DNA of 64,000 nt from Solibacteraceae bacterium (lineage in GTDB: Bacteria > Acidobacteriota > Terriglobia > Bryobacterales > Bryobacteraceae). Below the pieces are notes generated by a model. The model had not been told where the DNA came from and did not search any database. It saw nothing but the letters and a program-made list of their open reading frames with translations. The position numbers were made by a program, and so were the translations under genes. Below, in pieces: positions 27,269-37,167 of this stretch; position 1 is the stretch's first letter, and each line of letters opens with the position of its first letter. The DNA lies in assembly GCA_021324015.1 (NCBI GenBank), contig JAJPJX010000136.1, forward strand, positions 62,001 through 126,000, read 5' to 3'.

Positions 27269-30200
27269 TCAGAAATGGAGCCGCAGTGTGTACTGCAACT
27301 GGCGGCCCAGGTTCGCCTGTCCGGTCGAACGCCCGAACAGCGAACTGTATACGCTCATGTTGGGGTCGCTGGCCATGAAGCTGTTGGAGAGGTTGTAGGC
27401 TTCCATCTTGAACTCCAGCCGCAGACGTTCTCCCTTCAGCGGGAAGAACTTCGAGAGGGTGGCGTCCAGATTGCCGTATCGCGGACCGGTCACGCCCGGA
27501 TATTGCCAGGGGTTGGTGCGCGGTGTGTATGGGGTGGGTGGAGAGAACACCGAGGTGTCGAAGTAGCGGGACCGGGTGGGGTTGTCGATCGCCGGGTTGC
27601 CGCTTACGTTCATCTGTCCGAACCGCAGGAAATCCCCCGAGTTATAGGTGAAAATCCAGCTCGTTGACCATCCGCCGAGAATGGCGTTGACCAACGGGTG
27701 AGCCTGAGACAACAGCATGCGGCCCTTTCCGAAAGGCAGATCATATGTGCCGGCGATATTCATCCGGTGCCGCGGGTTGTTGCTGTCGATGAACGTGAAC
27801 CGGTTGGCGTACTGGTCCGGAGCATTGAAGAAGTTCTGCGTGGTTTCGCGGTTGTAGTTGTAGGTCCACAGGAAGCTGAAACCCTTCGAGAATTGCCGCT
27901 GCACCCGCAGTTGCAACGCCTGGTAATGGTCCCCGACACCGGGGGTGTTCAACTGTCCGAGACTGCCATACTGCGGATACGGAGTGAGCAGGCTGCCTAT
28001 CGTGACGGTCTTCTGGTTCCGCAACTGTCCGGGAAACGTGGTCGGCGTGAGGTAGTTGTAGAACGGGTTCGGCACGGTCTGGGACAGCAGGCCCTTGTTG
28101 GTGTAACTGAGTTGCGGATCCATCTGGTTCAGTTGCAGCGTATACGGCAGGTTGTAGCCCAGGTTGAGGAAGTAGGTCGCATCCAGCATGAACTGCAGGG
28201 GCAACTGCCGCTGGATGGAGAAGTTCACCCGGTCGCTGACGCCAGTCAGGAAATTCTGCGCCTCCCAGGTAGCGCTGGCGCCGAGATTCTGATAACGGCC
28301 TAGAGATGATCCGGTTGGCAGAATCAGCGGATTCGTAGACGGAAACGGGTCGCTCAGTACTCCACCGGGGATTCCTTGTAGCACCGGCGCCACGGTGGTA
28401 CTCGCCGTGTAACCGTAAATCGGCATCGAGGACTGGAACGGCTGGGTCATCGATGGCGGGATGACATAGCGGGCATACCCGGCCCTCAGCACGGTCTTGT
28501 CATTCAACTTGAATGCCAGTCCGGCACGCGGCATGAAAGCCGCCTTGCTGGTCTGGTAAACCGCGGGGTTATTGCCGTCCGCGAAGTACCAGGCGCCGTT
28601 CCATTTATACGGGATATTGGCGATCGCCGTAACCTGCGAGGGAATGACCGGCGGCGTCGCCTGCATTTCCGGAATCGGGTTGGTCAGGTCGAGATAGCGC
28701 GAAATCCGGTTGTTGGCGTCCGTCATGGCGCCCGAATATTCGTAGCGCAGGCCCAGGTTCAGGGTCAGGCGCTGGGTCAGCTTGATGTCGTCCTGAAAGA
28801 ACCCGGCGTAGGCGTTCACGCGCGGCTCGTGCGGCGCGATATAGCTCGCCGAGGAGTCGCTGCCGAGCGCGCCCAGCAGGAACGTGGCGTAGGGGCTCCC
28901 GACCAAGGCCGTGTTGGGCTCAATGAAAGTGTTTGCGGTCAGTTCAGGCCCGAAATTGAAGCTCCACGGGCTCGGGTAGGAAATGTACCCGAACGAGCGG
29001 CGGTACTCGAAGCCGTACTTCATGTCGTGCTTGCCCATGTTCTGCCCGATCTTGGCCCGGAACGATCCGTTCTTGGGATGCTCCACCCACCAGAAGCCAT
29101 GCCCGAAGGTGGCGTCGCCCACGGTCATATTCGGATAATACACGGGCGTCAAGTCCTTGGTGTACGGTTTGAACCACTGGTTCGGCCAGATGGAAGCCAG
29201 GGTCTGTTCGCTCATCTTGCCTGTGGGGTCGTCGTAGTCATCGTGGATCGATCCGTAGCTGCCACTGAGTTCCAGCACCATATTGGGCCGAAGCATGTAG
29301 ACGGAGTCGCCGGCAATGTTCAACGCATACATGGCCCCGCCATCCCATCTTGGAATGGCCGGCGATTGGACACTGTGAGTTTCGTCGATGGTGTTGCGGA
29401 ACTGGCTGTAGCGGCCGAAGACGCGCCACTTGTCGTTGATGTTCCAGTCCGTCCGATTCGAGAGGTTCCAATAATTGGTCCCCAGATAGTAATTTTCTTT
29501 GAAGTTGTTCACGCCCGTGATGTCGTCGCCGGGGTTGTTCGGCTGCCACACATCCTGCATGATGCGCTTGGCCGTCGCGTCGATGCGGTCGGCGGGAATG
29601 ATGTTGTTCGGGAAGGGCGTGCGGGTGGCGGTGGAGGACGCGGCATTGAATACCGTGGTCCACGGGTCGTAGACGGTGCGGAGTCCGCCCTGGGCGTTCA
29701 AAGACTTCGAGAAGTCCCCGGTTCGCTCGAGCGAGGTGGGCAGGGTTTCTATGTTCTCCCGCGGCGTCTTGGTGCGCCACTGCTCCCAGGACGTGAACGT
29801 GAACAGCTTGTTCTTTTTGATCGGATTGCCCAGCGTGCCGCCCCAGATGTTGTTGCGCACCTGGTTGGGCTGGTGGGCCACGGCATCGGCAACCGCGTTC
29901 AAGGCCGGGTTGCGGCCGAAATAGTAGGCCGTGCCGTGGAAATCGTTCGTGCCGGATTTCAGCGACAGGCTCAGCACCCCTCCGGCGCCGTTGCCCGACT
30001 CTGCATCCACACTGTTCTGCTGCACGGTGAACTCCTGCACCGCGTCCATGGGCGGCGCATAGGAGCCTTTGTTGGTCATCATCAGGGGCGCGCCATCCAG
30101 CAGCAGATCGTTCTTTCCGGACGTGCTGCCTCCCACATCGATACTGCTCGAAGACCACATGTAGAACGGATTGCGATCCGTCCAGTAGCGGTTCACGACT

Positions 30201-30694
30201 GCCGGATCGAGCAGCGCCAGCGTGAACGGGTTGCGCGCCAGAATCGGCAGGTCGGTCAGCATCTTTCGGTCCACCGTGAGGTCCATGGTGGAAGTATTGA
30301 ACTGGAGGCTGCTGATCTGCTCGGCGACCGTAACGGCCTCGGAAACATTCCCGACTGCCAAAACGGCGTTCACCGTCACGTCGCCGCGGACCTGAACGCG
30401 GATGTCGCCTTGAACGAATCTGCTGAACCCGGTCTGTTCAACGGCGACCGAGTACGTACCCGGCTCAACCAGGTCGAATACGTAGTGCCCGTCAGGTCCG
30501 GTTTCCTTGACGGCGGAAATTCCGGTATTGACGTTTGTGAGCGTGACTTTCGCTCCCACCACAACCGCCTGCGTCGGGTCCGTGACAGTACCCTGGACTT
30601 TGGCGCGATAGTCCTGCCCACTGGCCAGCAGGGCAATCATTGTGACGAGCACGAAAATCTTCAAGACCGAGGCAATCGCTCGGTAGCGAGCCAT
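27269..30694 (-). CDS. TonB-type outer-membrane receptor with N-terminal carboxypeptidase-regulatory domain (Oar-like)
   Basis: 1141 residues from the ATG at 30694, chosen because GAGGAGG stands seven bases before it; an upstream ATG at 30727 has no such site. The order is: signal peptide (IFVLVTMIALLASGQ); a carboxypeptidase-regulatory-like Ig fold (VQGTVTDPTQAVVVGAKVTLTN, GPDGHYVFDLVEPGTYSVAV); a plug; then a long barrel ending LQYTLRLHF with a terminal Phe. This is the acidobacterial Oar-like receptor type. There is no SusD partner. The ligand is unknown; large oligosaccharides or peptides are usual guesses. A perfect 8-bp inverted repeat lies in the leader just before the ribosome site. 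Confidence 0.9.
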   Translation of the reverse strand: MARYRAIASVLKIFVLVTMIALLASGQDYRAKVQGTVTDPTQAVVVGAKVTLTNVNTGISAVKETGPDGHYVFDLVEPGTYSVAVEQTGFSRFVQGDIRVQVRGDVTVNAVLAVGNVSEAVTVAEQISSLQFNTSTMDLTVDRKMLTDLPILARNPFTLALLDPAVVNRYWTDRNPFYMWSSSSIDVGGSTSGKNDLLLDGAPLMMTNKGSYAPPMDAVQEFTVQQNSVDAESGNGAGGVLSLSLKSGTNDFHGTAYYFGRNPALNAVADAVAHQPNQVRNNIWGGTLGNPIKKNKLFTFTSWEQWRTKTPRENIETLPTSLERTGDFSKSLNAQGGLRTVYDPWTTVFNAASSTATRTPFPNNIIPADRIDATAKRIMQDVWQPNNPGDDITGVNNFKENYYLGTNYWNLSNRTDWNINDKWRVFGRYSQFRNTIDETHSVQSPAIPRWDGGAMYALNIAGDSVYMLRPNMVLELSGSYGSIHDDYDDPTGKMSEQTLASIWPNQWFKPYTKDLTPVYYPNMTVGDATFGHGFWWVEHPKNGSFRAKIGQNMGKHDMKYGFEYRRSFGYISYPSPWSFNFGPELTANTFIEPNTALVGSPYATFLLGALGSDSSASYIAPHEPRVNAYAGFFQDDIKLTQRLTLNLGLRYEYSGAMTDANNRISRYLDLTNPIPEMQATPPVIPSQVTAIANIPYKWNGAWYFADGNNPAVYQTSKAAFMPRAGLAFKLNDKTVLRAGYARYVIPPSMTQPFQSSMPIYGYTASTTVAPVLQGIPGGVLSDPFPSTNPLILPTGSSLGRYQNLGASATWEAQNFLTGVSDRVNFSIQRQLPLQFMLDATYFLNLGYNLPYTLQLNQMDPQLSYTNKGLLSQTVPNPFYNYLTPTTFPGQLRNQKTVTIGSLLTPYPQYGSLGQLNTPGVGDHYQALQLRVQRQFSKGFSFLWTYNYNRETTQNFFNAPDQYANRFTFIDSNNPRHRMNIAGTYDLPFGKGRMLLSQAHPLVNAILGGWSTSWIFTYNSGDFLRFGQMNVSGNPAIDNPTRSRYFDTSVFSPPTPYTPRTNPWQYPGVTGPRYGNLDATLSKFFPLKGERLRLEFKMEAYNLSNSFMASDPNMSVYSSLFGRSTGQANLGRQLQYTLRLHF

Positions 30695-30707
30695 ATAACC
30701 TCCTCGA

Positions 30708-30728
30708 GATGGCTCGATGAGAGCCATC
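30708..30728 (-). promoter_or_regulatory. Leader hairpin or operator before the TonB-type receptor gene
   Basis: GATGGCTC (30708-30715), a five-base loop and GAGCCATC (30721-30728) form a perfect 8-bp inverted repeat whose inner edge is seven bases from the GAGGAGG ribosome site. In RNA it is a stable hairpin; in DNA it could be an operator. A TATAAT on the minus strand at 30853-30848, inside an AT-rich patch, is the best -10 candidate and would place this repeat in the transcript. Confidence 0.5.
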
Positions 30729-30847
30729 CCGTGCTGTTGTCAAGCTAATTCGAGCTTGGTTGAGAGCAGACCCCATAGATGCCGAAGCTCCGGCGCTGCG
30801 GACCCCGGCCGCTCCCACCCAAACAATATATCCTATTTTCAGACCTG

Positions 30848-30853
30848 ATTATA
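30848..30853 (-). promoter_or_regulatory. -10 element (TATAAT) for the TonB-type receptor gene
   Basis: A perfect TATAAT on the minus strand sits in an AT-rich patch (30826-30880) that stands out in this GC-rich sequence, about 155 bases before the receptor start. The -35 region is not clear. Confidence 0.45.
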
Positions 30854-30927
30854 CCTCTATGTTGAAAAATTAAGTAATGGCCCAGGCCGGCTCACTCCGC
30901 CTCGGCCCGCGTTACCATTGACTGACG

Positions 30928-33045
30928 ATGCCCGAACTGGTTCGCTACCACGTACAAGAGGAAGTCGCCGTCGTGACGGTGGATAACCCGCCCGTGAACG
31001 CCCTGAGCCCGGGCGTCCCCGAAGGCATCAGCGAAATGGTCGCGCGCGCCGCCGCGGACCCAGCCGCTCGCGCCGTGGTGCTCATCGGAGCCGGCACGAC
31101 CTTCATCGCCGGAGCCGATATCCGCATCTTCGGCACGATTCCCGACCGTGAAGCCTCCCTTCGGCGTTCGCGCGAGATCCACGCCCGCCTGCTGGCGCTC
31201 GAAGACTGCCCCAAGCCGCTGGTTGCGGCTATTCACGGCACTGCCTTGGGCGGCGGCCTGGAATTCGCCATGGCCTGCCACTATCGCGTGGGGGTGCCCG
31301 CGGCCAGGGTGGGCCAGCCCGAAGTGCTGCTGGGCATCATTCCCGGAGCAGGCGGCACGCAGCGCCTTCCCCGACTGGCGGGCGTGCCCACTGCCCTGGA
31401 ACTCTGCACCCAGGGCAACCATAGCTCCGCCTCTCGGGCGCTGGCCGAGGGTATCCTCGATCAGATCGTCGAGGGCGACCTGCTCGCCGGAGCCATCGCC
31501 TTCGCCCGCGCCAAAGCTGCGGCCGGCGAGATCCGCAAAACCCGCCATCTCGACGCCAGGATCGCTGATCGCCAGGCCGGCTTGACCGCCTGCGCCGCCG
31601 CGCGCGCCGGCCTCCGGAAGATCGCCCGCGGAGCGCGCGCCCCCTACGCCTGCGTGGACGCCATCGAGGCCGCCCTCACGCTGGATTTCGGCGGCGGCTG
31701 CCAGCGGGAAATCGAGATTTTCGCCGACTGCGTGCTCTCCGCCGAGTCGCGCAACCTGGTGCGCCTGTTCTTCGCCGAGCGTGAGGTGGCCAAAGTCCCC
31801 GGCATTGCCAAGGACTCCCCCGCCCGCCAGATCCGCTCCGCCGCCGTGGTGGGCGCCGGCACCATGGGCGGAGGAATCGCCATGTCCTATGTTAATGCCG
31901 GCATCCCAGTGATCCTGCGCGAAGCCGGCCAGGAGGCACTCGACCGCGGCCTCTCCGTTATTCGCAAGAACTATGAAATCTCCGCCTCCAAGGGCAAAAT
32001 CAGCAAAGAGCAGGTCGAGCGCGCCCTGTCGCTCATCCGCCCGACCCTCGGCTGGGAGGGCTTCGACCAGGTGGATATTGTGGTGGAAGCCGTCTTCGAA
32101 AACTTCGAGCTCAAAAAGTCCGTCTTCGCCGAACTGGGCCGGGTCACCCGCCCCGACTGCATTCTGGCCTCCAACACCTCCACCCTGGATATTGATCAAT
32201 TTGCACAGGCCAGCGGCCGGCCCGCCAGCGTCGTCGGCCATCACTTCTTCAGCCCGGCCAACGTGATGAAGCTGCTCGAAATTGTCCGCGGCAAGCACAG
32301 CAGTCTGGAAACCATCGCCACTTCGCTCCAACTTGCTAAGAAGCTCGGCAAGGTGGGCGTAGTCGTAGGCAACTGCTTCGGCTTTGTAGCCAACCGGATG
32401 CTCGCCTATTACCTGCGCGAAGCTCACTTGCTGCTCGAAGAAGGCGCCAGTGTCTCGCAGATCGACCAGGCGCTGACCGATTTCGGCTTCCCGGTCGGGC
32501 CCTACGCCATGCAGGACATCGCCGGCATCGACGTGGGCGCACGCATCCGCCAGTATCTCCGTTCCATCGGAAAAACCCGCGCCGAGGGACCTCAGTCGGT
32601 TATCCCCGATCAGCTCTACGAGATGGGCCGCTACGGGCAGAAGACCGGCGCCGGCTGGTACCGCTACGAACCGGGCAACCGCGCGCCCGTTCCCGATCCG
32701 TTGATCGAAGAACTGGCGGAGAAAGCCGCCGCGGCGCGAGGCCTCACCCGCCGGCCGATTGCCGCGGAGGAAATCGTCTCCCGCGTCATGACGGCCCTCG
32801 CCAATGAGGGCGCCAACGTTCTGGCCGAGGGCATGGCCCTGCGCCCCGGCGATATCGACGTGATCTACGTCCACGGCTTCGGCTTCCCGCGCCACCGCGG
32901 AGGTCCCATGGCCTATGCCGACCACCTCGGCCTCCCTGCCATGCTGGCGAAAGTGCGCGAATACCGCCAGACATTCGGGGATCACTGGAGCGCCTCGCCA
33001 CTGCTCGAACGCCTCGCCGCCGAAGGCAAAGGCTTCTATTCGTAA
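30928..33045 (+). CDS. Bifunctional enoyl-CoA hydratase / 3-hydroxyacyl-CoA dehydrogenase (FadB-like)
   Basis: 705 residues. The N-terminal crotonase domain contains IAGADIRIF (oxyanion hole), GGGLEFAMACHY and GQPEVLLGIIPGAGGTQRLPRL with the two expected glutamates. From about residue 305 the NAD-binding domain reads AAVVGAGTMGGGIAMSY. Then come ILASNTSTLDI and GHHFFSPANVMKLLEIV with the catalytic His. C-terminal helical domains follow, with GVVVGNCFGFVANRM and VDVIY-like ends. It catalyses the hydration and NAD-dependent oxidation steps of fatty-acid beta-oxidation. No thiolase gene is adjacent, so it acts with a partner encoded elsewhere. Confidence 0.95.
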   Translation: MPELVRYHVQEEVAVVTVDNPPVNALSPGVPEGISEMVARAAADPAARAVVLIGAGTTFIAGADIRIFGTIPDREASLRRSREIHARLLALEDCPKPLVAAIHGTALGGGLEFAMACHYRVGVPAARVGQPEVLLGIIPGAGGTQRLPRLAGVPTALELCTQGNHSSASRALAEGILDQIVEGDLLAGAIAFARAKAAAGEIRKTRHLDARIADRQAGLTACAAARAGLRKIARGARAPYACVDAIEAALTLDFGGGCQREIEIFADCVLSAESRNLVRLFFAEREVAKVPGIAKDSPARQIRSAAVVGAGTMGGGIAMSYVNAGIPVILREAGQEALDRGLSVIRKNYEISASKGKISKEQVERALSLIRPTLGWEGFDQVDIVVEAVFENFELKKSVFAELGRVTRPDCILASNTSTLDIDQFAQASGRPASVVGHHFFSPANVMKLLEIVRGKHSSLETIATSLQLAKKLGKVGVVVGNCFGFVANRMLAYYLREAHLLLEEGASVSQIDQALTDFGFPVGPYAMQDIAGIDVGARIRQYLRSIGKTRAEGPQSVIPDQLYEMGRYGQKTGAGWYRYEPGNRAPVPDPLIEELAEKAAAARGLTRRPIAAEEIVSRVMTALANEGANVLAEGMALRPGDIDVIYVHGFGFPRHRGGPMAYADHLGLPAMLAKVREYRQTFGDHWSASPLLERLAAEGKGFYS

Positions 33046-33084
33046 GGTGGGTCCCGCCCGCGGTAGGATAGGCGGTTGACCGCC

Positions 33085-34314
33085 ATGAACATCCGAACCG
33101 TCTTCCTTCTGGCCTGTGTCTCGGCCGCCTTCGCTGCCCCGCAGACGCACTGGGTGGCCACCTGGGGAGCAAGTCCCGCGCCGCAACTCCCCGATGAAGC
33201 GCAGATGCGCGCCGCGAAGCTGGAGTTCCAGAACCAGACGGTGCGCGAAATCGTCCACACCAGCATCGGCGGAAACACCGTGCGGGTCCGGCTTTCGAAC
33301 GCCTACGGGAAACAACCTGTGGAAATCGGCGCCGCCCACATCGCGGTACGCGCCAAGGGATCGGTGATCGCGCCGGGCTCCGACCGCACGCTCATCTTCG
33401 GCGGCCGCACTGCCATCACGATTCCGGCGGGCGCGCCGGTGTTGAGCGATCCCGTAGAGCTGGATGTGCCCTCGGCCGGTGAACTGGCGATCAGTCTGTT
33501 CCTCCCCAAGGCAACCGCCGGCTCGGGTATCCACTATGCGGCCCTCCAGACGTCGTATCTCGGGCAGGGCGACCTCACGGGAGCCTCCGAGATCCCGGAC
33601 GCCGCCACCATCACCTCCTGGGTGTTCCTTACAGGCGTGGAAGTGCTGGCGCCCGAGTCTGTTTCGGCGGTGGTTGCGTTTGGCGACTCCATCACGGACG
33701 GCGCCCGCTCCACCGTGGATGCCAACCGGCGCTGGCCGGACATTCTGGCCGCGCGTCTGCTCGCGCGCCGCGGCGGCCGGCAAGTCGCGGTGTTGGACGA
33801 GGGTATCGGAGGCAACCGGATTCTGCATGATGCCGCATCCAACCTGCGCTTCGGGGTGAATGCCCTGGCGCGCTTTGATCGCGACGTTCTGGCGCAGCCG
33901 GGCGTGCGCTACGTGATCGTACTCGAAGGAATCAATGATCTGGGCCACCCCGGTTCGTCAGCGCCAGAGTCAGAAACGGTGAGCGCGGAAGACATCATCG
34001 CGGGACTGAAGCAGATGATCGCCAGGGCGCACGAGAAGGGCCTCAAGATCTTCGGCGGAACCCTGACGCCCTTCGAGGGCACGCCTTTTCCCGGCTACTT
34101 CACGTCAGAAAAAGAAACCAGGCGAAAGACCGTAAACCAATGGATCCGCACCTCCCGCGCTTTCGATGGAGTGATCGATTTTGAGAAGGCCGTGCGCGAC
34201 CCCAGCCATCCGGATCGCATGCTGCCAGCCTACGACGGCGGGGACCACCTCCACCCCGGCGATGCCGGCTACAAGGCCATGGGCGAGGCCGTCGACCTGG
34301 CGCTGTTCCAGTAG
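33085..34314 (+). CDS. Secreted SGNH/GDSL-family esterase
   Basis: 409 residues from ATG 33085; a TTG nine bases upstream is possible but less likely. The signal peptide ends near AFAAPQ. An N-terminal jelly-roll (residues 20-185) starts HWVATWGASP, the usual opening of this subfamily. The hydrolase has block I FGDSITDG (Ser202), GIGGNRI (block II Gly), EGINDLG (block III Asn) and DHLHPGD (Asp387/His390). This architecture is seen in carbohydrate esterases and lipase-type GDSL enzymes of soil bacteria. It follows fadB-like by 39 bases but is probably functionally separate. Confidence 0.9.
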   Translation: MNIRTVFLLACVSAAFAAPQTHWVATWGASPAPQLPDEAQMRAAKLEFQNQTVREIVHTSIGGNTVRVRLSNAYGKQPVEIGAAHIAVRAKGSVIAPGSDRTLIFGGRTAITIPAGAPVLSDPVELDVPSAGELAISLFLPKATAGSGIHYAALQTSYLGQGDLTGASEIPDAATITSWVFLTGVEVLAPESVSAVVAFGDSITDGARSTVDANRRWPDILAARLLARRGGRQVAVLDEGIGGNRILHDAASNLRFGVNALARFDRDVLAQPGVRYVIVLEGINDLGHPGSSAPESETVSAEDIIAGLKQMIARAHEKGLKIFGGTLTPFEGTPFPGYFTSEKETRRKTVNQWIRTSRAFDGVIDFEKAVRDPSHPDRMLPAYDGGDHLHPGDAGYKAMGEAVDLALFQ

Positions 34315-34315
34315 T

Positions 34316-35773
34316 CTACTCGCGCGCTTCCGCCGCCCGCCGTAGCGCCAGGTGGCTGTGATGCCGGCTGTACGAGAAGTAGATGACCTGCCCGATGACC
34401 AGCCAGATGATCAGCCGGAGCCAGTTGTCGATCCCCAGCGAGTACATCATCGCGAAGTTCCAGACCATCCCCAGAACCGGAACCCAGGGCACCCAAGGCG
34501 TGCGGAACGGCCGCGGCGTTTCCGGATGCTTGCGCCGCATCACCCACACGCTGGCACACACGATTACGAACGCGAACAGCGTACCGATGCTGGTCATGTG
34601 TCCCACCACCGAGAGCGGCAGGAAAGCCGAGAATGGAGACACGAACAGGCAGAACAGCAGGTTCGAGCGCCACGGCGTGCGGAACCTCGGATGCACGTCG
34701 GAAAAGACCTTCGGCACCAGCCCGTCCCGGGACATGGAATAAAACACCCGCGATTGTCCCAGCAGCATCACCAGGATCACGCTGGTGAATCCCGCAATGA
34801 TCCCGAGCTTCACCAGTTTGTTCAGCCACAAGTAGGGAGTCTTGTCGATGGCCACCGCGACAGGCGCGGCCACGCCCAGCTTGGTGTAGCTCACCATGCC
34901 CGTCAGCACCGTCGCAAACAGCACGTACAGGATGGTGCAGATCACCAGCGAACCGATAATCCCGGTGGGCATGTCCTTCTGTGGGTTGCGGGCTTCCTGC
35001 GCCGCCGTCGAGACCGCGTCGAAGCCGATATAAGCGAAGAAGATTGTCCCCGCCCCCGCCATGATCCCACTCAGACCGAACTTTCCGAAAACGCCCTGGT
35101 TCGCCGGGATATACGGCGTGTAGTTGCCCTTGTCGATGTACATCCAACCCAGCCCGATGAACACCACCACCACGGTCAGCTTGATGACCACGATCAGCGC
35201 GTTGGTGCGCGCGGATTCCTTGATCCCCACCATCAGCAGCAGCGAAATCACCACGATGATAAACACCGCGGGCAGGTTGATCATTCCTTGCAGGCTGCGT
35301 CCGTCCGGCAAGTGCAACGTCTCGAACGGCCCCGCCACGAGCTGTGCCGGCAGTTCGATGCCCAGGTCGTGCAGCAGGGAGACGACATAGCCCGACCAAC
35401 TGATCGACACCGTGGCCGCGCCCACCGCGTACTCCAGCACCAGGTCCCAGCCGATGATCCAGGCCAGCCACTCGCCTAGCGTGGTGTACGCATACGTGTA
35501 CGCGCTGCCGGCGACCGGGATCATGCAGGAAAATTCGCTGTAGCACAAGCCCGCGAATGCGCACCCGATGCCCGCCACCACCATCGAGAGGGCCACCGCC
35601 GGCCCCGCGTTCTGCGCGGCCGCAATCCCGGTCAGCGAAAACAATCCCGCCCCGATGATGGCCCCGATTCCCAGGGCAATCAGGTTGCCCGGCCCCAGTG
35701 TCCGCCGGAGTTGGTGGCCGCTCTCCGATTCCTCCAGAATCCGGCTTACCGATTTCGTCGCGAACAGGTTCAT
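34316..35773 (-). CDS. APC family amino acid permease, second gene of a coupled pair
   Basis: 485 residues from ATG 35773, with AAAGGAGG nine bases before it; longer in-frame extension upstream lies in the neighbouring permease gene. TM1 reads IALGIGAIIGAGLFSLTG, followed by VAGSAYTYAYTTLGEWLAWIIGWD and FFAYIGFDAVSTAAQEARNPQKDMP, typical of cationic amino acid transporters. It is very similar to the permease at 18511-20046. The start overlaps the stop of the upstream permease by ATGA, so the two permeases and thiE form one coupled unit. It converges with the esterase gene, one base apart. Confidence 0.9.
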   Translation of the reverse strand: MNLFATKSVSRILEESESGHQLRRTLGPGNLIALGIGAIIGAGLFSLTGIAAAQNAGPAVALSMVVAGIGCAFAGLCYSEFSCMIPVAGSAYTYAYTTLGEWLAWIIGWDLVLEYAVGAATVSISWSGYVVSLLHDLGIELPAQLVAGPFETLHLPDGRSLQGMINLPAVFIIVVISLLLMVGIKESARTNALIVVIKLTVVVVFIGLGWMYIDKGNYTPYIPANQGVFGKFGLSGIMAGAGTIFFAYIGFDAVSTAAQEARNPQKDMPTGIIGSLVICTILYVLFATVLTGMVSYTKLGVAAPVAVAIDKTPYLWLNKLVKLGIIAGFTSVILVMLLGQSRVFYSMSRDGLVPKVFSDVHPRFRTPWRSNLLFCLFVSPFSAFLPLSVVGHMTSIGTLFAFVIVCASVWVMRRKHPETPRPFRTPWVPWVPVLGMVWNFAMMYSLGIDNWLRLIIWLVIGQVIYFSYSRHHSHLALRRAAEARE

Positions 35774-37167
35774 CCGGATGCCTCCTTTTTGCGCCACAAG
35801 AAATAGACCGGTACCCCCAGCAGCACGATGATCAACCCGGGCCAGGTGTAGTTGGGCTTGTACAGTAGCAACAGGATTTCGATCGTTGCGGCGATCACCA
35901 CATATGCAGCCGGCAGCAGCGGGTATCCCCACGCGCGGTAGGGGCGCTCCAGGTCCGGCCGCGTGCGGCGCAGCACGAAGATGCCGGAGATCGTGAGGAT
36001 ATAGAAGAGCAGAACCGCGAAAATCACGTAGTCCAGCAAATCGCTGTAGCTGCCGCTCAAGGTCAGCACCATGGTCCACGCGCATTGGATGGCCAGGGAG
36101 AAGGCCGGCGTATGGCTTCGCGGGTTGAGCGTGGCGGCCCGCCGGAAGAACAGTCCGTCCTTGGCCATGGCGTAATACACCCGTGCGCCCGCCAGAATCA
36201 GGCCGTTGGCGCAGCCGAACGTCGAGATCATGATGGCCGCCGCCATCACCTGCACCGCCAACGGCCCCAGCACCTTCGCCACCGCCGCCGTGGCCACGCG
36301 GTCCTCCGGCGCGTGCTGGATGGCCTCCAGCGTCAGCACGTTGAGATACCCGAAGTTGCATGCGATATACAGCACGGAAACGATGCCCACGCCCAGCGCC
36401 AGCGAAAGCGGCAGGTTCCGCCGCGGATTGCGCACCTCGCCCGCCGTGAAGGTTACGTTATTCCACGCGTCGGACGAGAATAGCGCGCCCACCATCGCCA
36501 CGCCCACCAGCCGGACCGCCTGGAAGCCCCACGTGGCCTGCCCCCAGAAATCCCCGCGGTTGCGCGCCACGGCCTCCGTGTTGCGCCCCAGCAGGAACTC
36601 CAGCGCCACCAGGCCGAGCAGAGCCGCCGTTTTGGCGAACGTGAAAGTGTTCTGCACCGCCACCCCGGCGCGCAGCCCACGCGAGTTCAGCCAGGTGAGC
36701 AGCAGCACCACCGCGATGGCCAGAAGCTGCTGCGTGGTCAGCCCCAGCTTGCCGCTCCCTATGAGGTACCGCTCGGCGGAGATCGCCGGCACAAAGACCC
36801 CGGTGTACTTGGCGAACGCCACCGCCACCGCCGCGATAGTGCCCGTCTGAATCACCAGGAACGTCGTCCAGCCGAACAGAAATCCGCTGAGCGGCCCCCA
36901 GGCCTCGCGCAGGTACACATACTGCCCGCCCGCGTGCGGCATGGCCGCCGCCAGCTCGCCGTAGCTCAGCGCCGCCACCATGGTCAGGAAGGCGGCCACG
37001 AACCAGGTAGCCAGCAGCAGTCCGGGCGAGTTCACCTGCCGGCCGATATCTGCCGACACGATGAAAATGCCCGAGCCGATCATGGACCCCATCACCAGCG
37101 TGGTGGCATCCACCAGTCCGAGCCCCTTCACCAGGCCGGTGCTTACTTCCTCACGAGTCGTTGCCAT
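35770..37167 (-). CDS. APC family permease overlapping thiE
   Basis: 465 residues from ATG 37167 (MATTREEVSTGLVKGLGLVD). The start lies inside the 3' end of thiE (25-base overlap), with GGAGG just before it. Twelve membrane helices are predicted. TM1 reads LVMGSMIGSGIFIVSADIGR, and further motifs are MPHAGGQYVYLREAWGPLSGFLFGW and SSDAWNNVTFTAGEVRNPRRNLP, closer to the LAT/YhdG-like branch than to its neighbour. It is translationally coupled both to thiE upstream and to the next permease downstream. The substrate is unknown; an amino acid is the family default. Confidence 0.88.
   Translation of the reverse strand: MATTREEVSTGLVKGLGLVDATTLVMGSMIGSGIFIVSADIGRQVNSPGLLLATWFVAAFLTMVAALSYGELAAAMPHAGGQYVYLREAWGPLSGFLFGWTTFLVIQTGTIAAVAVAFAKYTGVFVPAISAERYLIGSGKLGLTTQQLLAIAVVLLLTWLNSRGLRAGVAVQNTFTFAKTAALLGLVALEFLLGRNTEAVARNRGDFWGQATWGFQAVRLVGVAMVGALFSSDAWNNVTFTAGEVRNPRRNLPLSLALGVGIVSVLYIACNFGYLNVLTLEAIQHAPEDRVATAAVAKVLGPLAVQVMAAAIMISTFGCANGLILAGARVYYAMAKDGLFFRRAATLNPRSHTPAFSLAIQCAWTMVLTLSGSYSDLLDYVIFAVLLFYILTISGIFVLRRTRPDLERPYRAWGYPLLPAAYVVIAATIEILLLLYKPNYTWPGLIIVLLGVPVYFLWRKKEASG

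Noticed and set aside
28829-30748. Long plus-strand open frame opposite the TonB-type receptor
   Set aside because: Antisense shadow; the receptor on the minus strand has a clear signal peptide, domains and ribosome site.
30892-33948. Open frame of over 1000 codons on the minus strand opposite the FadB-like gene
   Set aside because: It is the mirror of strongly codon-biased GC-rich coding sequence. The translated protein has no recognisable domain, while the plus strand has every motif of a known enzyme.
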